Below, piece after piece: positions 1-11,726 of a stretch of 64,000 bases of DNA. The DNA is from Ipomoea triloba (Eukaryota; Streptophyta; Magnoliopsida; Solanales; Convolvulaceae). Position 1 is the first letter of the stretch. Every line of letters starts with the position of its first letter. Below the pieces are notes generated by a model that was not told where the DNA came from, ran no database searches, and was given only the letters and a program-made list of their open reading frames with translations. Made by a program: the position numbers and the translations under genes. Location: NCBI RefSeq assembly GCF_003576645.1, contig NC_044916.1:14560574-14624573 (forward strand), written 5' to 3'.

Positions 1-2
1 TG

Positions 3-755
3 GGAGAGCAATTTCTGACATACTTCGCTGGGAGCATGAGGGCCAAAAGGCACTTCACGGCCCTAACAGCTGTGCAGCAAGGAGAGACTAAGACCCTAAA
101 AGAATTCTTAGGAAGATGGAAGAAAGAGATACAAACGGTGGAAAGTCTAGATGATCGGATGGCTATAACGTTGTTTATGGAGGCCTTAAAGGCGGGTGAT
201 ATGTTCGCTAGCCTCCGAACAGATACCCCGGAGACTTACGCCCAAGCCATACAAAGGGCAACCAGGTACGCCGAAATAGAAGAGGCCTTGCGACAAAAAC
301 AGAGGCGGCGGGAGAAACACCCAATGGAGGAGACGAGAACACGTCTTGTGGACCGATCACCAAAACAAAGGGACAGGGGCGATCACTACCACACGCCGGT
401 AGCCCACCAGCCCCAGGCCATTCCCACCTTGGGAGCAAGGACAGTACATGAGGTACGCCCTCCTCGGTTGACAGAAGATCCGCCACAACAAAACCCCGCG
501 CCGATAGTCAACCGACTGCCGGCAAGACAAGAAAGGTATTGTAGGTACCATGAATCTCCAACCCATAGCACAGAGGAGTGTACCACGTTACGGAAGGAAC
601 TCGAGGGATTGATAGAAAAGAGAATAGCCCTCAAACGAAGCATAGGTCGACCGCCCCAAGGGGGCCGATCGCTTGTGGGGCCGAACCAGTGGCGAAGACA
701 AGTGGAGATGCCCATGCACGAAATAGAGACCACGGGGCACGAAGCCGAAGCTTGA
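3..755 (+). pseudogene. Tat-lineage Ty3/gypsy gag, cut by window start
   Basis: This is the C-terminal two thirds of a retrotransposon capsid protein, which packages element RNA into cytoplasmic virus-like particles. The frame is open from base 3, so the Met at 36 is internal and the true start lies before the window. The first ~85 residues have the Retrotrans_gag pattern (aromatic F, then KEFLGRWKKE, then TLFMEALKAGDMF). A basic, Arg/Gln/Pro-rich linker follows. Near residues 165-195 there is a CRYHESPTHSTEEC cluster followed by LRKELEGLIEK, the altered zinc-knuckle arrangement typical of Tat-lineage gag. The frame ends at TGA (753-755), but the same frame continues with protein-like sequence, so this stop is probably a lesion within a gag-protease ORF. 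The Tat assignment is inferred from motifs. Confidence 0.72.
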
Positions 756-1459
756 AGTGAGGCCCCCAGGATCGCAAGGGAGACCCAAGAGGAGCAAGAC
801 AATCGTAGCGGGAAACGCAATAAACTCGTAATCCACATGATTTACGGGGGACAGTCGGAGGGGACAGCGCTCGGGAGAGGAAACGCTGGACTAGACAATT
901 ATACATAGGGGCAATACAGCATAGAGCACCACCCAAAGGGGGCCGAAGAGACCCCATTATCTTCTCAGATGACGATTTACCCGATGGTCCAACTCCGCAT
1001 CGGGACGCTATCCTGATCGCAATGGACGTCAATGGAGCTACAGTTCGAAGGGTATTCGTGGACACGGGCAGCAGTGTTAATGTCATGTATCTCGAAACAT
1101 TCACCAAGTTGGGACTGACCAAGGAGAACCTACACTAGGTGAGAACACCTCTAGCAGGATTCACTGGAAACAGCATAGAGCTAGAGGGTTGCATCACCCT
1201 GCCTACAGAGATCGGAGAATACCCCAGGGTAAGGGCCATCAATATGGAATTCGTGGTTGTAGACTTGAAATCTGCACACAACATAATCTTGGGAAGGCCT
1301 GGTTTGGAGGACTTGGGAGCCGTGGTATCACTTGAGCACCTATGTTTGAAATTCCGAACACCTGAAGGGGTAGGGACTGCCAGATGTGATCGCCAGGCGG
1401 CGCGATCCTGTTACCTCCTCACGTGCCGCCAAATAGGGAGTCAGGATCTACAGGTGTAG
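756..1459 (+). pseudogene. Broken Tat-type aspartic protease segment
   Basis: This continues the gag frame above. It carries VIHMIYGGQSEG, which resembles the sequence between gag and protease in Tat elements, then a TAG at 906-908. A frame change leads to a retropepsin-like domain with the catalytic triplet D-T-G-S at about 1061-1072. The frame hits TAG at 1136-1138 and stays open from 1139 to 1459, including the downstream IILGRPGL motif expected of the protease flap and C-terminal region. Reverse transcriptase, RNase H and integrase do not follow, so the rest of pol has been deleted or never existed here. Two stops plus at least one frame change make it a dead fragment. Confidence 0.65.
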
Positions 1460-1703
1460 ACCATTACAGAAAGGACTGCAAAGGAAGAAGCTAGGGACAG
1501 TCCAGAACCCACGGCAGAACTAGAGGAAATGCCCTAAGTAGAGGAATATGGCGTATTTTACAATTTTTGTCAGACTCATAATATGTATTTACAAATTTCG
1601 TCCGCTTCATGATGAAATTTTATTTAGCTGCATAACAGAAGTATGGTTACTGGTACAGACCAACTGACTTATCCACCATCGAGTGGAAAACACATATCCA
1701 TTA
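1460..1703 (+). other. Non-coding link between protease remnant and tandem array
   Basis: I see no gene here. The segment becomes AT-rich from about 1550 and probably marks where the internal deletion of pol joined the protease remnant to the 3' untranslated region. Confidence 0.4.
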
Positions 1704-2130
1704 GCCAGTGGCAGACTCGTATTCCCACCACCGTGTGGAAGAAACGCATACTCACTAGGCAATGAAAAAAAAAAAAGTCAGTGGCAGACTCATATTCCCA
1801 CCACCGTGGAAGAAACGCATACTCACTAGGCAATAAAAAAAAAGTATACCCATTAGCCAGTGGCAGACTCGTATTCCCACCATCGTGTGGAAGAAACGCA
1901 TACTCACTAGGCAATGGAAGACTTATACCCACCACCGTGTGGAAGACATATACCCATTAGCGAGTGGCAGACTCGTATTCCCACCACTGTGTGGAAGGAA
2001 CGCATACTCACTAGGCAATGGAAGACTTATACCCACTACCATGTGGAAGACATATACCCATTAGCCAGTGGCAGACTGGTATTCCCACCACAGTGTGGAA
2101 GAAATGCATACTCACTCTCCATGGTGAGCC
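1704..2130 (+). repeat. Tandem repeat array in Tat 3' UTR
   Basis: Five copies of a unit containing CAGTGGCAGACTC, then ATTCCCACCA and GCATACTCACTAGGC begin near 1706, 1779, 1859, 1962 and 2066. Spacing is about 73, 80, 104 and 104 bases, because the later copies include an extra segment with GTGGAAGACATATACCC and two early copies contain poly-A runs. Variable tandem arrays downstream of pol are a known trait of Tat-lineage elements, which supports the family call for the gag fragment. Confidence 0.85.
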
Positions 2131-3718
2131 ATAAAGCCACGTCTCGAAATAAGCAGGGGTTGAACTCGGCCAACCCTGCCGACGCTCAACACTAACACAT
2201 AACGTACATTATTATAACTCATAAAATACATTATCTTACCCCAGATTGTTCATTATTTTAACATGCACACATAGCTAAGATTTTTTTTACATCAAAATGA
2301 TGTCGTTTTAGACCGTGATCCATACAACTTGTTTTGCCGAGGAAGAAAGAAGACTGTTCTAAAAAATAAATAAAACTTAAACAATTTCACTTTCGGTCCT
2401 TTTAGAAACTTGAATTTTTATCCAAAAATGATGTTTGATAAATCATTCATTTAATTTTATTTATTTTTAGTGCGTGGTTGGAAATGAATAAATTATACTT
2501 TATTATATAGTAGTTGTTATACCGTGGACCATGAGTCATAGTTGATACTGCAGTTGTGTTGAACTGATATTGCAGTTATGTTGAAAGGATACTGTAGTTG
2601 TATTGAAATGATACTACAATTGCGTGAAACAGAGGCCGTGTTATCCATCTAGAAATGCAGTTGTGTTGAACAGATACTACAGTTGTGTTGAAAATATATT
2701 GCAGTTGTGTTGATAGGATACTGCAGTTGTGTTGAACGGATGAACGGTCTCTGTTTTGTGCAACTGCAGTTTCCTTTCAACACAACTGCAGTATCTTTTC
2801 AACACAACTGCAGTATTCTTTCGACACAACTGCAGTATCAGTTATGATCATGGCCACAATATAATTTGCGATTATATAGGTACTTTTCTAAAACATAAAT
2901 AGAAATTTATTACAAAGTTATTCTTATAATAATTTATTTTAGCTACATTATTAATTATTTGTAAAAATTTTTTTAGTTGGAAATTTTAAAATAATTTATT
3001 TATTATTACTTTAATGAAAAGTATTTATTAGTTTTTTAGAGTTTAGAATTTGTGCCTATGTAATTATACTATGCTTTTATTTATATAAAAATAAATTTAT
3101 AAAAACGTGTAAATAAATAATTTTTAATTTTCAACTTATTTTAATAAGAAAATAAACCACTTATTGGATAAACCCCGAAAAAAAAAAGTTTTTTTTTTCT
3201 CTTGTAGAGTTTTTCCTCCTACTTTTTCCTCTTCATGTGGCTTGTATTAATTAGTGTCTATTTATTGGCAGACTCTATCAACTTATAATTAAATATTATG
3301 GGAGAAAAATAAAATCTAAACCCAATTTTAAAGGAAATTACGAGGGTGGGTAGCAATGTAGCATTACTATGCGCAAAAAAATTAAATATTTATGTCTTCT
3401 GCCAATTATATTCAATCCTTTAAAAGTCAATCGTTATATCTTGGATTAAAGTCCACATTTCATTGTGGACTTGGTCCAATACAATGTCGTTTCATTAATT
3501 ATTTAAGCGGAAGTTGACGCGACGGACACCATTCCGTTCGCCCAATTGCGTTACAATTTTTTTAATTAAATATAAAAGGAAAGTTGTCTTCTTTCACATG
3601 ACATTACTTCCATTTTAATTCAAAAGCAAAATCACTGCAAAATGATGTTCGTGACAACCGCAACACAATCACGACATTTCTACTAAACGAAGAACCATTA
3701 TTTCTACTCAACGACTTG
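2131..3718. other. AT-rich spacer without genes
   Basis: No coding region is visible. The stretch holds the foldback repeat described separately, poly-A/poly-T runs near 3178-3200, and a short palindrome near 3450 (AGTCCACA...TGTGGACT). It could be old decayed element sequence or the flank into which element X inserted. Confidence 0.5.
2524..2857. mobile_element. Foldback (MITE-like) element built from 22-bp repeats
   Basis: The two outer arms, about 2524-2637 and 2743-2857, are reverse complements of each other with some mismatches. The left end GTGGACCATGAGTCATA pairs with the right end TATGATCATGGCCAC, and the inner ends CAGAGGCCGT and ACGGTCTCTG also pair. Both arms and the spacer contain copies of a roughly 22-bp unit with CTGCAGTTGTGTTGAA: about eight in one orientation (2549-2740) and four inverted (2763-2840). 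There is no ORF. I could not define a target-site duplication. It may be a non-autonomous foldback DNA transposon or a locally amplified hairpin. Confidence 0.65.
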
Positions 3719-5186
3719 TGATAAGCTGTGAATTAATCTATAAATATGCTTTAATTGTACTAATTTCTAAGTGAATGTCAGGTGTTTGTGCAAGAACAAA
3801 GCGTATTTCAAGTGTTTATGGCTCAAGGATTGAAAATTGAGAACTTAGGCATGTTGAAGCGTAAAATGTAAACGAATCGGGATAATTTTAAGGCAAAATG
3901 GTGCAAGAATGAAAGGCCAAAATCATAGGAAAGTTCAACGAAACAACGAAGCAAGGAGTTAAGTCAAGCCGTACCACCGGGAGGATGTCAAGCTGTTGGT
4001 CACGGCAGAGTGACATCCTTGACAACATTCTGATTAGTTGTCAAGCTGCTGGTCGGCTTGACGACTGCTGATCAGAAAGTGGTCATGGGAGTCACGGAGG
4101 AGGTCACGCCATGACCTCCATAGTGACCACTGTGACCACTTTGCTGATTTCGGCTTGACCAGCAAAGTGACTACTGAAATCTGCAAAGTTGTTGCTTGGT
4201 CACGATGTCGTGACCAGACAATTTGGTGGCGGTTTTTGGGCACGATTTCTTCAACTATAAATAGTCATAGGCTTTATTTTTAGTTTATCTTTCAAATTTT
4301 TAAGTCCTCTTTTAGTTTCCCTCTCCACAAACACTTTAGATCATTTGTCCTTTGTAATTCCATTGCTTTTGAAGAAGATTTATGAAGAATTATCCATTGT
4401 AATTACACATTAAACTTCAATTTCAGATTTGCTTTATACAAATTCAATCAAGTAAGATTTTCTATTTCTTTTTCTTGCAATTATCAATTCCATAGTATTC
4501 CAGTTGCTTTTAATTATCAATTCCATTATGAGTAGTTAAATCCTTTAGGGATTTGAATTGAATTGTCTTGTATGAATGCTTACATTAATTAAATTGTTTC
4601 ATCTAGGTTTTACATTGCTTTTAGTATAAATGTGATTCTGGACTTAAGGAATTAATTGACACTTGTTTGGTTAGGATCCAACCTTTCAAGTGATGTATGG
4701 AATTGGTGTTTCACCTATGAGAATAGGGATTCACCATGGCCAATCATTTCCACATTAATAACTTGCCCTTGAGAAAGGGGAGTTGGAAGGAATTATGCAC
4801 ACAATGTGCTTGATTAAATTCCTCACTTAGTCTAATTGCTATGAGAATGTGATTAGAACTTTGGTGGTAGCCAATGTCCACTAGAGTGGCATTGGCATTG
4901 AATTGATTCCCTCACTTCATTATTTAGCATTGATTAGCCTAGAACCTTAAGAACATTATAGAAGCATTTGTGCATTGCTATTTGATTTAAATCTTCCTGT
5001 TTATCATTGTTTATTTCTCAAATCAATTACTTGTTTTGTTTTGATCTCATGCAATCAAATACATCATTTTGGTTAGCTTTCAAACACTTGATGAACTCGT
5101 ATTTAATCCCTTCCTACTCGAATCCTTCCTAGCCATTCCTAGAGGACGACACTCACAAATTCAACCACTTAAAACTACAACTTTCA
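3719..5186 (+). repeat. 5' LTR of element X
   Basis: Starts TGATAAGCTG and ends CTTTCA, giving the TG...CA ends of an LTR, 1468 bases long. A primer binding site follows two bases downstream, and the beginning recurs at 54318-54701. Around 3980-4220 it holds short direct and inverted repeats of GTCACGGC / GCTGGTCA type. A TATAAATA at about 4256 could be the promoter TATA box. Confidence 0.85.
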
Positions 5187-5188
5187 AA

Positions 5189-5206
5189 TGGCGCCGTTGC
5201 CGAGGA
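5189..5206 (+). other. Primer binding site of element X (tRNA-Asp type)
   Basis: TGGCGCCGTTGCCGAGGA matches the complement of the 3' end of plant tRNA-Asp including CCA at 17 of 18 positions by my recall of that tRNA; the one difference is A instead of G at position 15. It marks the start of minus-strand DNA synthesis. Confidence 0.85.
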
Positions 5207-5418
5207 ATAACATCGGTTTTTGAGTAATGAGTCCATTTGGGTTAACATGGGACATCATTCAAGTTAGAGAGTCTAACCACCATCATTTACTTGTTATTTT
5301 TGCAATTTACTTGTTTGTTTTTGAAGTTTTTGGATACTTGAATTGTTACTACTTTCACAAGCAACTACTTCTAGTTGCAAAACACTATCATGTCTTTGTG
5401 ATTGTAGGTTGATCCTCT

Positions 5419-7382
5419 ATGATGTATTCTCAACCAAGATATCCACAAGAGGATTACTATGAAGACCAGGAGGATATAGGCAACCAAGGGGAAGCTACAA
5501 TGCTCAACTTTCTAACCCCTATGGTTATGAAGATGATGAGGACTATATAGCACAATATCAACCAAGAAGGCCACCACTAAGGACACATGATGATGAGGCA
5601 TATAAGTATGATGATCCACCACAAAGGAAATCATCAAGAGCTCAATATGATGATAGGGAATATGGTGATTATCACTACTCAAGGAGAGATCCACCACCCC
5701 TTCAAAGAGGATTATTCTATGATAACCCACCGGAGATATACCAAAGGTTTTATTATGGTCATGACTATGAATATTCAAGGAGGGCCCAACCACTGCGGAG
5801 ATACATCTCTTATGATCATTCAAGAGAACAACAAACACCTAGGTATTACCGGGATGATTATGAGGATGGATATCATGATCAAGAGAACTACTACTATGAG
5901 CACCAGGGGGATAGAAGGAGTGCATCTCACCAAAGCTACAATTTTCAATCTTACCCTTCTAGTTACTATGATGAGGATGAATACTACTTTCTACAAAGAA
6001 GAGCCATTAATTCTCCATCCTATGACTCCTACCCACGCCAAGCCTATTCTCCACAACCTTATACTCAAAACACACCTCTACCCAAAAATAAATCCATTAC
6101 TGAGCACATGTATGAACATTGGTTGGAACCCAAACCAATAGATCCTAACGATCCCTACAAAACCATTGAGGAACATATGTTTGAGAATATGAACTTACAA
6201 GTGATTTGTCATGCTTGTAAAGGCCCTCACTATAGGTATCAATGCCATAAGAACCTTTATTGTAATAAATGTAAGGCAAAATTCTCATGTGAATGTACGG
6301 ACAAGTACCAGAGGGATGGAGTTGGTCAAGGGTGCAATGCCAAGTTGCAAGGAAAGTATGGATTGAGTGAGGAAACTTGGGCATTGGCGAGGCGTTTTGG
6401 AATTAATATTGTGCCGGATGATAGCATGGAGGAGAATATTAGAGTGACTCCAAGTGTTGATCAAAGTTGGCATAACCGTAGGAAACAAGTGAGCTTCAAA
6501 GTGCACATAGAGGAGGTCATTGCAGATGTAAGGGAGAGTGAGCTAGAGATCCCCGTTAGTGAAGAGTTGCAAGGCCAAGAGAAGGAAAATCAAGATTGGG
6601 GATATAGAAATGAATCTGAAGAAAAGTAGGATGAGGAGGTGGAAGTAGTGTTGGATGATGAAGAACCTCATGGCGATACCTTTGAACCATCATATGGTAA
6701 TACTCTTGATTCTAGTTGTGGTGTCACTACTCTTGGTAATAATGGTGCAAAATCATTGGGTTATATGTGTGATGAGGAAATTACTTGTGATGATCATTGT
6801 GGTGATATTTGTAATGATGATTGTGTTAGTTATTGTGTTGAAAATATTGATTAAGTTGTGGAGGATGAAGTGGAAGTGAAAGGAGATGTCCTAGAGGAAG
6901 AAGAGCTTAAAGAAGATGTTAAGGACAAAGAAGAAAATATTGAAAATAAGTATGCATTGTTTGATGAAGTTCATTACAAAATCATGGAAGAGAAGAATGA
7001 GACTGAAGAAGAGAGAGGTAAAGAAAAGACAAGAGATGAGAATTTTGAAGAAGAAATGAAAGAAGAAAGGGAACAAGAGGAAGAGAATAAGAAGAAAGAG
7101 TCTGAGAGCATATTCTTTGAAGTAGATCAATGCCAAACCTTGAAAGAGAATATGCTAGTATTGAGCTTAAGAGAGTTTCTCAATGCTCGACATTTGAGAA
7201 CATACCTTGGGAAGAAAGTGCAAAGAGAGAATGGAATCTTCTTCCTGTCATCTGGGATAGATTGTTCTTTATTATTTGTGATTATTTTGTATTTCTTTGC
7301 AATTTTTTTTAAAAAATCTTTCACTATGTTTCTTTCTTTGCTTGTCACTTCTTATTTTCTTGATAGAGATTCTTGGAGATAG
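5419..7382 (+). pseudogene. Broken gag-like ORF of element X with Zn-binding and acidic regions
   Basis: The presumed start is ATG at 5419 (MMYSQPRYPQ). A one-base frame change near 5463-5472 moves reading into a second frame, which runs with only two stops (TAG 6627-6629, TAA 6852-6854) to 7382. The first ~220 residues are rich in Tyr, Asp, Arg and Pro with many short DD/YY patches. A domain with SITEHMYEHWLEPK follows, then a cysteine/histidine cluster near 6210-6300 (CX2CX3HX4C, then CX2CX6CXC) that could bind zinc or RNA. The C-terminal third is Glu/Lys-rich and probably coiled coil. Position after the primer site suggests a gag-like or packaging role, but I do not recognise the family. 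Three lesions make this copy inactive. The last part recurs inverted at 11727-13443. Confidence 0.55.
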
Positions 7383-8564
7383 AAAGAGAGAATTATCACA
7401 AGCTTGAATGCTAAAAACCGCTAGTGCACACAATTTTGAGGGAGTATTTCTATCCTTTCCTTTATACTTTTAAATGTGTTATTATTGTGTTTGGGAAGGA
7501 TATCTTTAATGGGCTTATGTGAAGCTCTTTTCAAATTAAAACTATGTGTCTTGCCCTTCCCCTTGTGTGCTTTGATTTCAATTTCACATCCATTGTGCGT
7601 TAAATTGTGTCTTTACATCGAGGATGATGTAAACCTTTAAGTGTGGGGAGGTTCAAGCAGCTATACATACTTTAAATACCGTTTTATTTTTTTTATTTTT
7701 TTGTTTTTTTCATTGTGATTTGCAATTGTAAAGATGAGGTAAATAGGATATGCATTTGAAATTTTGATTATGTTGTTGTTCCTTTTACTTTGTAAGTGTG
7801 GGAAGGGGGGTGTTGTAGGCTCAATTGGTTGAAAATGTTTGGAAACTATCCTTACACCGAGTGAGATTTGTATAGGACCCAAGTAGGTTTTAATTCAATT
7901 TTTCATGCTTGTTTGTGGTTCAATGCGCAATTTTCATAGACCTCGGTTAAAGATCTCTTGAAATGGGAGTGTACACGATAAGGTTTGTGGTAAGTAAGGT
8001 GGTATGACCTGGAATTGAACTTTTTCAGTGTGGTACAAGGCAAAAGGTGAGATTTTCTTTTGGTGAGATGTGTGATTCCCTACTCCCAATGAAAAAGGCA
8101 TGAGGGGATGCAAAAAGAGTTAATAGAAAAAGCTAAAAAAGACTTTAAGCTATCCTTGCTTGAGAGGGAACGACATGATGGGAGCCATCTCATAGGATTC
8201 AGGCAACCATTGCACAGACTTCAAAAAAGCGTAGAGCTCTACGTGAAGGTGGTTGACTCGACGGGGTATCCTAGAGGTGATTAGAAAATGGAGAGATTCT
8301 CAGGCTAAGCCAAAATGCGTGGAAAGGTTTGTGTCACACTATCACACATGTTTAATAGGGTCTTTGGGGCCAAATGAGGCAAAGTTGAAAAGACCGTGTG
8401 CATCGTTCCTATTAGTGGGCTCGACTTGGTAGGCCTGTGGAAATTGTGGATTGAATCAAACCCCTGTGCTTGTGAATTTATGTGTTTGAGAGGGTTTACC
8501 ATCCAAACAAATGAGTGACCTTGGGGTTTTTGGGGGTCCTTACATTTTGAGTCAATTGAGGGTA
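7383..8564 (+). other. Non-coding internal region of element X
   Basis: No ORF of note. It contains the GTGTGGGGAGG polypurine-like tract at about 7641 and a segment near 8040-8480 whose counterpart is recognisable, diverged and inverted, in element Y (56280-56900). That similarity ties X and Y to one family. Confidence 0.5.
8560..8564. repeat. Left target-site duplication (GGGTA) of Athila-like element
   Basis: GGGTA directly precedes the LTR start TGATGG at 8565. The same five bases follow the LTR end at 54128-54132. This pair shows that everything between belongs to one original insertion with later insertions inside it. Confidence 0.85.
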
Positions 8565-9740
8565 TGATGGAAAATTTTTAAATATTAAAGTCCTCGCAAG
8601 TGCACGAGTCAATTGCAGTGATAGTGTGCAAAGGCAAGGGTCGAACCCACAGGGAATTGATAATATGCAATTTGTAAACTTGAAATTAAACTAATTAACT
8701 TGACAATTTAAAGTGTTCAAAACTAAATGCAAAACTGAACCAAATGCTATGTTGAAAACCAAGACAAGAAACAAGCAATTAAAAACCGAGCAAATAAAGA
8801 TTGCAAATAAGTAAGAGATAACAAGAGAAAAAAAACTCTAAGATCATGAATAAACTACCATTATAGTAAGGCAATTTCGACTAACAAATAATTGAGCATT
8901 AGCATTATAATTCATTGAGTAGGCATCAAGGCTGTAGGCATTAGCATTATAATTCATTGAGTAGGCATCAAGGCTGTAGGCATAAAACGGTAGCAATGTA
9001 GTTCGTACTAACATAAAGAATTGAAATTATAATTACTAATTATTCTAAACTCAAATTAAAAGCATAAGAAAGGAAATCAAAATAGCTATTGCCGTCTACA
9101 CATTAATGCTGCTACCAACTTAGGATTTATTGAATTAGACACAAAAACCAAAGCTCCATACTTCAATATGCAATACTACAAATTGAGAAGGGAAAAGTAG
9201 GATGACGTGTCCAAAGTGAAGACAAAAAGAGAAAGCAAAACCAGAAGCAGACGCCAAGTGCCCAGCTGCTGCGACTCAGAATTTCGTAAAATCACCGCAA
9301 TTCGCCGCCCAGAAACGCCGCTGAACCAGAGATTGTCGGAAATAAAAATTGTCCGCCGAACCAAAATTAATTGTGAGACATTGTGAAAAGCAATCTTTGG
9401 AGAAACTGCCGGCCGAATGGAGATCGCCGAACGGACTTTTTGTGAAGGAATTGATGATTGGTGATGATCAACGAGAATCCAATATATAGTGCTTCAACCC
9501 CAAACTGTTTATCCGCTTACGTAATCTTAATTCATGGCGTCAATTCCACAGAAGGACGAGAACCGCGGAACGCCATTGGAGACAATTTCTTCCAACGCCT
9601 CTTGATCACTCTTCCGTCGAGGAGGTTTGTGGTTATTGAATCAGATCTGATGCCACGCCGAGAAGTCTTGTTCTGTTGTTGACCGGAGAAAAGGGAATCA
9701 AGACCGCCTCTGTTTATTTACGCAAATTAAAAAGACTTCG
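8565..9740 (-). repeat. Athila 3' LTR, main part
   Basis: Matches 52759-53892 of the intact right LTR with a few substitutions and one extra 42-bp duplication. It stops at a single N (9741). The end of the LTR is found again at 10540-10569 and 13444-13685. Small ORFs inside are not conserved genes. Confidence 0.85.
8896..8979. repeat. 42-bp tandem duplication inside Athila LTR
   Basis: Two adjacent copies of a 42-base unit beginning GCATTAGCATTATAATTC. Every other copy of this LTR region in the window (9742 on, the inverted copy, and 53090 on) has one unit, so this duplication is unique to this copy. Confidence 0.9.
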
Positions 9741-9741
9741 N

Positions 9742-10569
9742 ATTGAGCATTAGCATTATAATTCATTGAGTAGGCATCAAGGCTGTAGGCATAAAACGGT
9801 AGCAATGTAGTTCGTACTAACATAAAGAATTGAAATTATAATTACTAATTATTCTAAACTCAAATTAAAAGCATAAGAAAGGAAATCAAAATAGCTATTG
9901 CCGTCTACACATTAATGCTGCTACCAACTTAGGATTTATTGAATTAGACACAAAAACCAAAGCTCCATACTTCAATATGCAATACTACAAATTGAGAAGG
10001 GAAAAGTAGGATGACGTGTCCAAAGTGAAGACAAAAAGAGAAAGCAAAACCAGAAGCAGACGCCAAGTGCCCAGCTGCTGCGACTCAGAATTTCGTAAAA
10101 TCACCGCAATTCGCCGCCCAGAAACGCCGCTGAACCAGAGATTGTCGGAAATAAAAATTGTCCGCCGAACCAAAATTAATTGTGAGACATTGTGAAAAGC
10201 AATCTTTGGAGAAACTGCCGGCCGAATGGAGATCGCCGAACGGACTTTTTGTGAAGGAATTGATGATTGGTGATGATCAACGAGAATCCAATATATAGTG
10301 CTTCAACCCCAAACTGTTTATCCGCTTACGTAATCTTAATTCATGGCGTCAATTCCACAGAAGGACGAGAACCGCGGAACGCCATTGGAGACAATTTCTT
10401 CCAACGCCTCTTGATCACTCTTCCGTCGAGGAGGTTTGTGGTTATTGAATCAGATCTGATGCCACGCCGAGAAGTCTTGTTCTGTTGTTGACCGGAGAAA
10501 AGGGAATCAAGACCGCCTCTGTTTATTTACGCAAATTAAAAAGACTTCGACTACTAGAATTGTTTTACT
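9742..10569 (-). repeat. Second copy of Athila LTR segment after a single-N joint
   Basis: Repeats the LTR from the position equivalent to 8891 and runs 20 bases beyond the point where copy one stopped. The translated parts compared are identical to 8983-9740. It is bounded by a single N at 9741 and a 25-base N run at 10570-10594, so it is probably an assembly overlap and not a genomic duplication. It lacks the 42-bp tandem unit. Confidence 0.7.
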
Positions 10570-10594
10570 NNNNNNNNNNNNNNNNNNNNNNNNN
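10570..10594. other. Assembly gap (25 N)
   Basis: A run of N at the centre of the inverted arrangement. The sequence and true distance are unknown. Confidence 0.99.
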
Positions 10595-11726
10595 CGAAGT
10601 CTTTTTAATTTGCGTAAATAAACAGAGGCGGTCTTGATTCCCTTTTCTCCCGGTCAACAACAGAACAAGACTTCTCGGCGTGGCATTAGATCTGATTCAA
10701 TAACCACAAACCTCCTCGACGGAAGAGTGATCAAGAGGCGTTGGAAGAAATTGTCTCCAATGGCGTTCCGCGGTTCTCGTCCTTCTGTGGAATTGACGCC
10801 ATGAATTAAGATTACGTAAGCGGATAAACAGTTTGGGGTTGAAGCACTATATATTGGATTCTCGTTGATCATCACCAATCATCAATTCCTTCACAAAAAG
10901 TCCGTTCGGCGATCTCCGTTCGGTCGGCAGTTTCTCCCAAAGATTGCTTTTCACAATGTCTCACAATTAATTTTGGTTCGGCGGACAATTTTTATTTCCG
11001 ACAATCTCTGGTTCAGCGGCGTTTCTGGGCGGCGAATTGCGGTGATTTTACGAAATTCTGAGTCGCAGCAGCTGGGCAATTGGCGTCTACTTCTGGTTTT
11101 GCTTTCTCTTTTTTCTTCACTTTGGACACGTCATCCTACTTTTCCTTCTCAATTTGTAGTATTGCATATTGAAGTATGGAGCTTTGGTTTTTGTGTCTAA
11201 TTCAATAAATCCTAAGTTGGTAGCAGCATTAATGTGTAGACGGCAATAGCTATTTTGATTCCCTTTCTTATGCTTTTAATTTGAGTTTAGAATAATTAGT
11301 AATTATAATTTCAATTCTTTATGTTAGTACGAACTACATTGCTACCGTTTTATGCTACAGCCTTGATGCCTACTCAATGAATTATAATGCTAATGCTCAA
11401 TTATTTGTTAGTCGAAATTGCCTTACTATAATGGTAGTTTATTCATGATCTTAGAGTTTTTTTCTCTTGTTATCTCTTACTTATTTGCAATCTTTATTTG
11501 CTCGGTTTTTAATTGCTTGTTTCTTGCTTGGTTTTCAACATAGCATTTGGTTCAGTTTTGCATTTAGTTTTGAACACTTTAAATTGTCAAGTTAATTAGT
11601 TTAATTTCAAGTTTTACAAATTGCATATTATCAATTCCCTGTGGGTTCGACCCTTGCCTTTGCACACTATCACTGCAATTGACTCGTGCACTTGCGAGGA
11701 CTTTAATATTTAAAAATTTTCCATCA
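10595..11726 (+). repeat. Inverted copy of Athila LTR
   Basis: Reverse complement of the LTR from the CGAAGTC position to the LTR edge (CCATCA at 11721-11726). It is not identical to the left copy. Several differences (for example CCAATTG, and CCGACCGAACGG instead of CCGGCCGAATGG) agree with the right LTR at 53400-53580. Confidence 0.85.

Noticed and set aside
5189..5206. A tRNA gene at the primer binding sites (also 37758, 39802, 52736)
   Set aside because: Only the 12-18 bases complementary to a tRNA 3' end are present, next to LTR edges, with no cloverleaf.
9176..9364. ORFs repeated at 9176, 9985, 10865 and 53328 with the same protein (and 9458/10267/10654/53610)
   Set aside because: They recur only because the Athila LTR recurs. 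They lie inside LTRs, on both strands, and show no protein family features.
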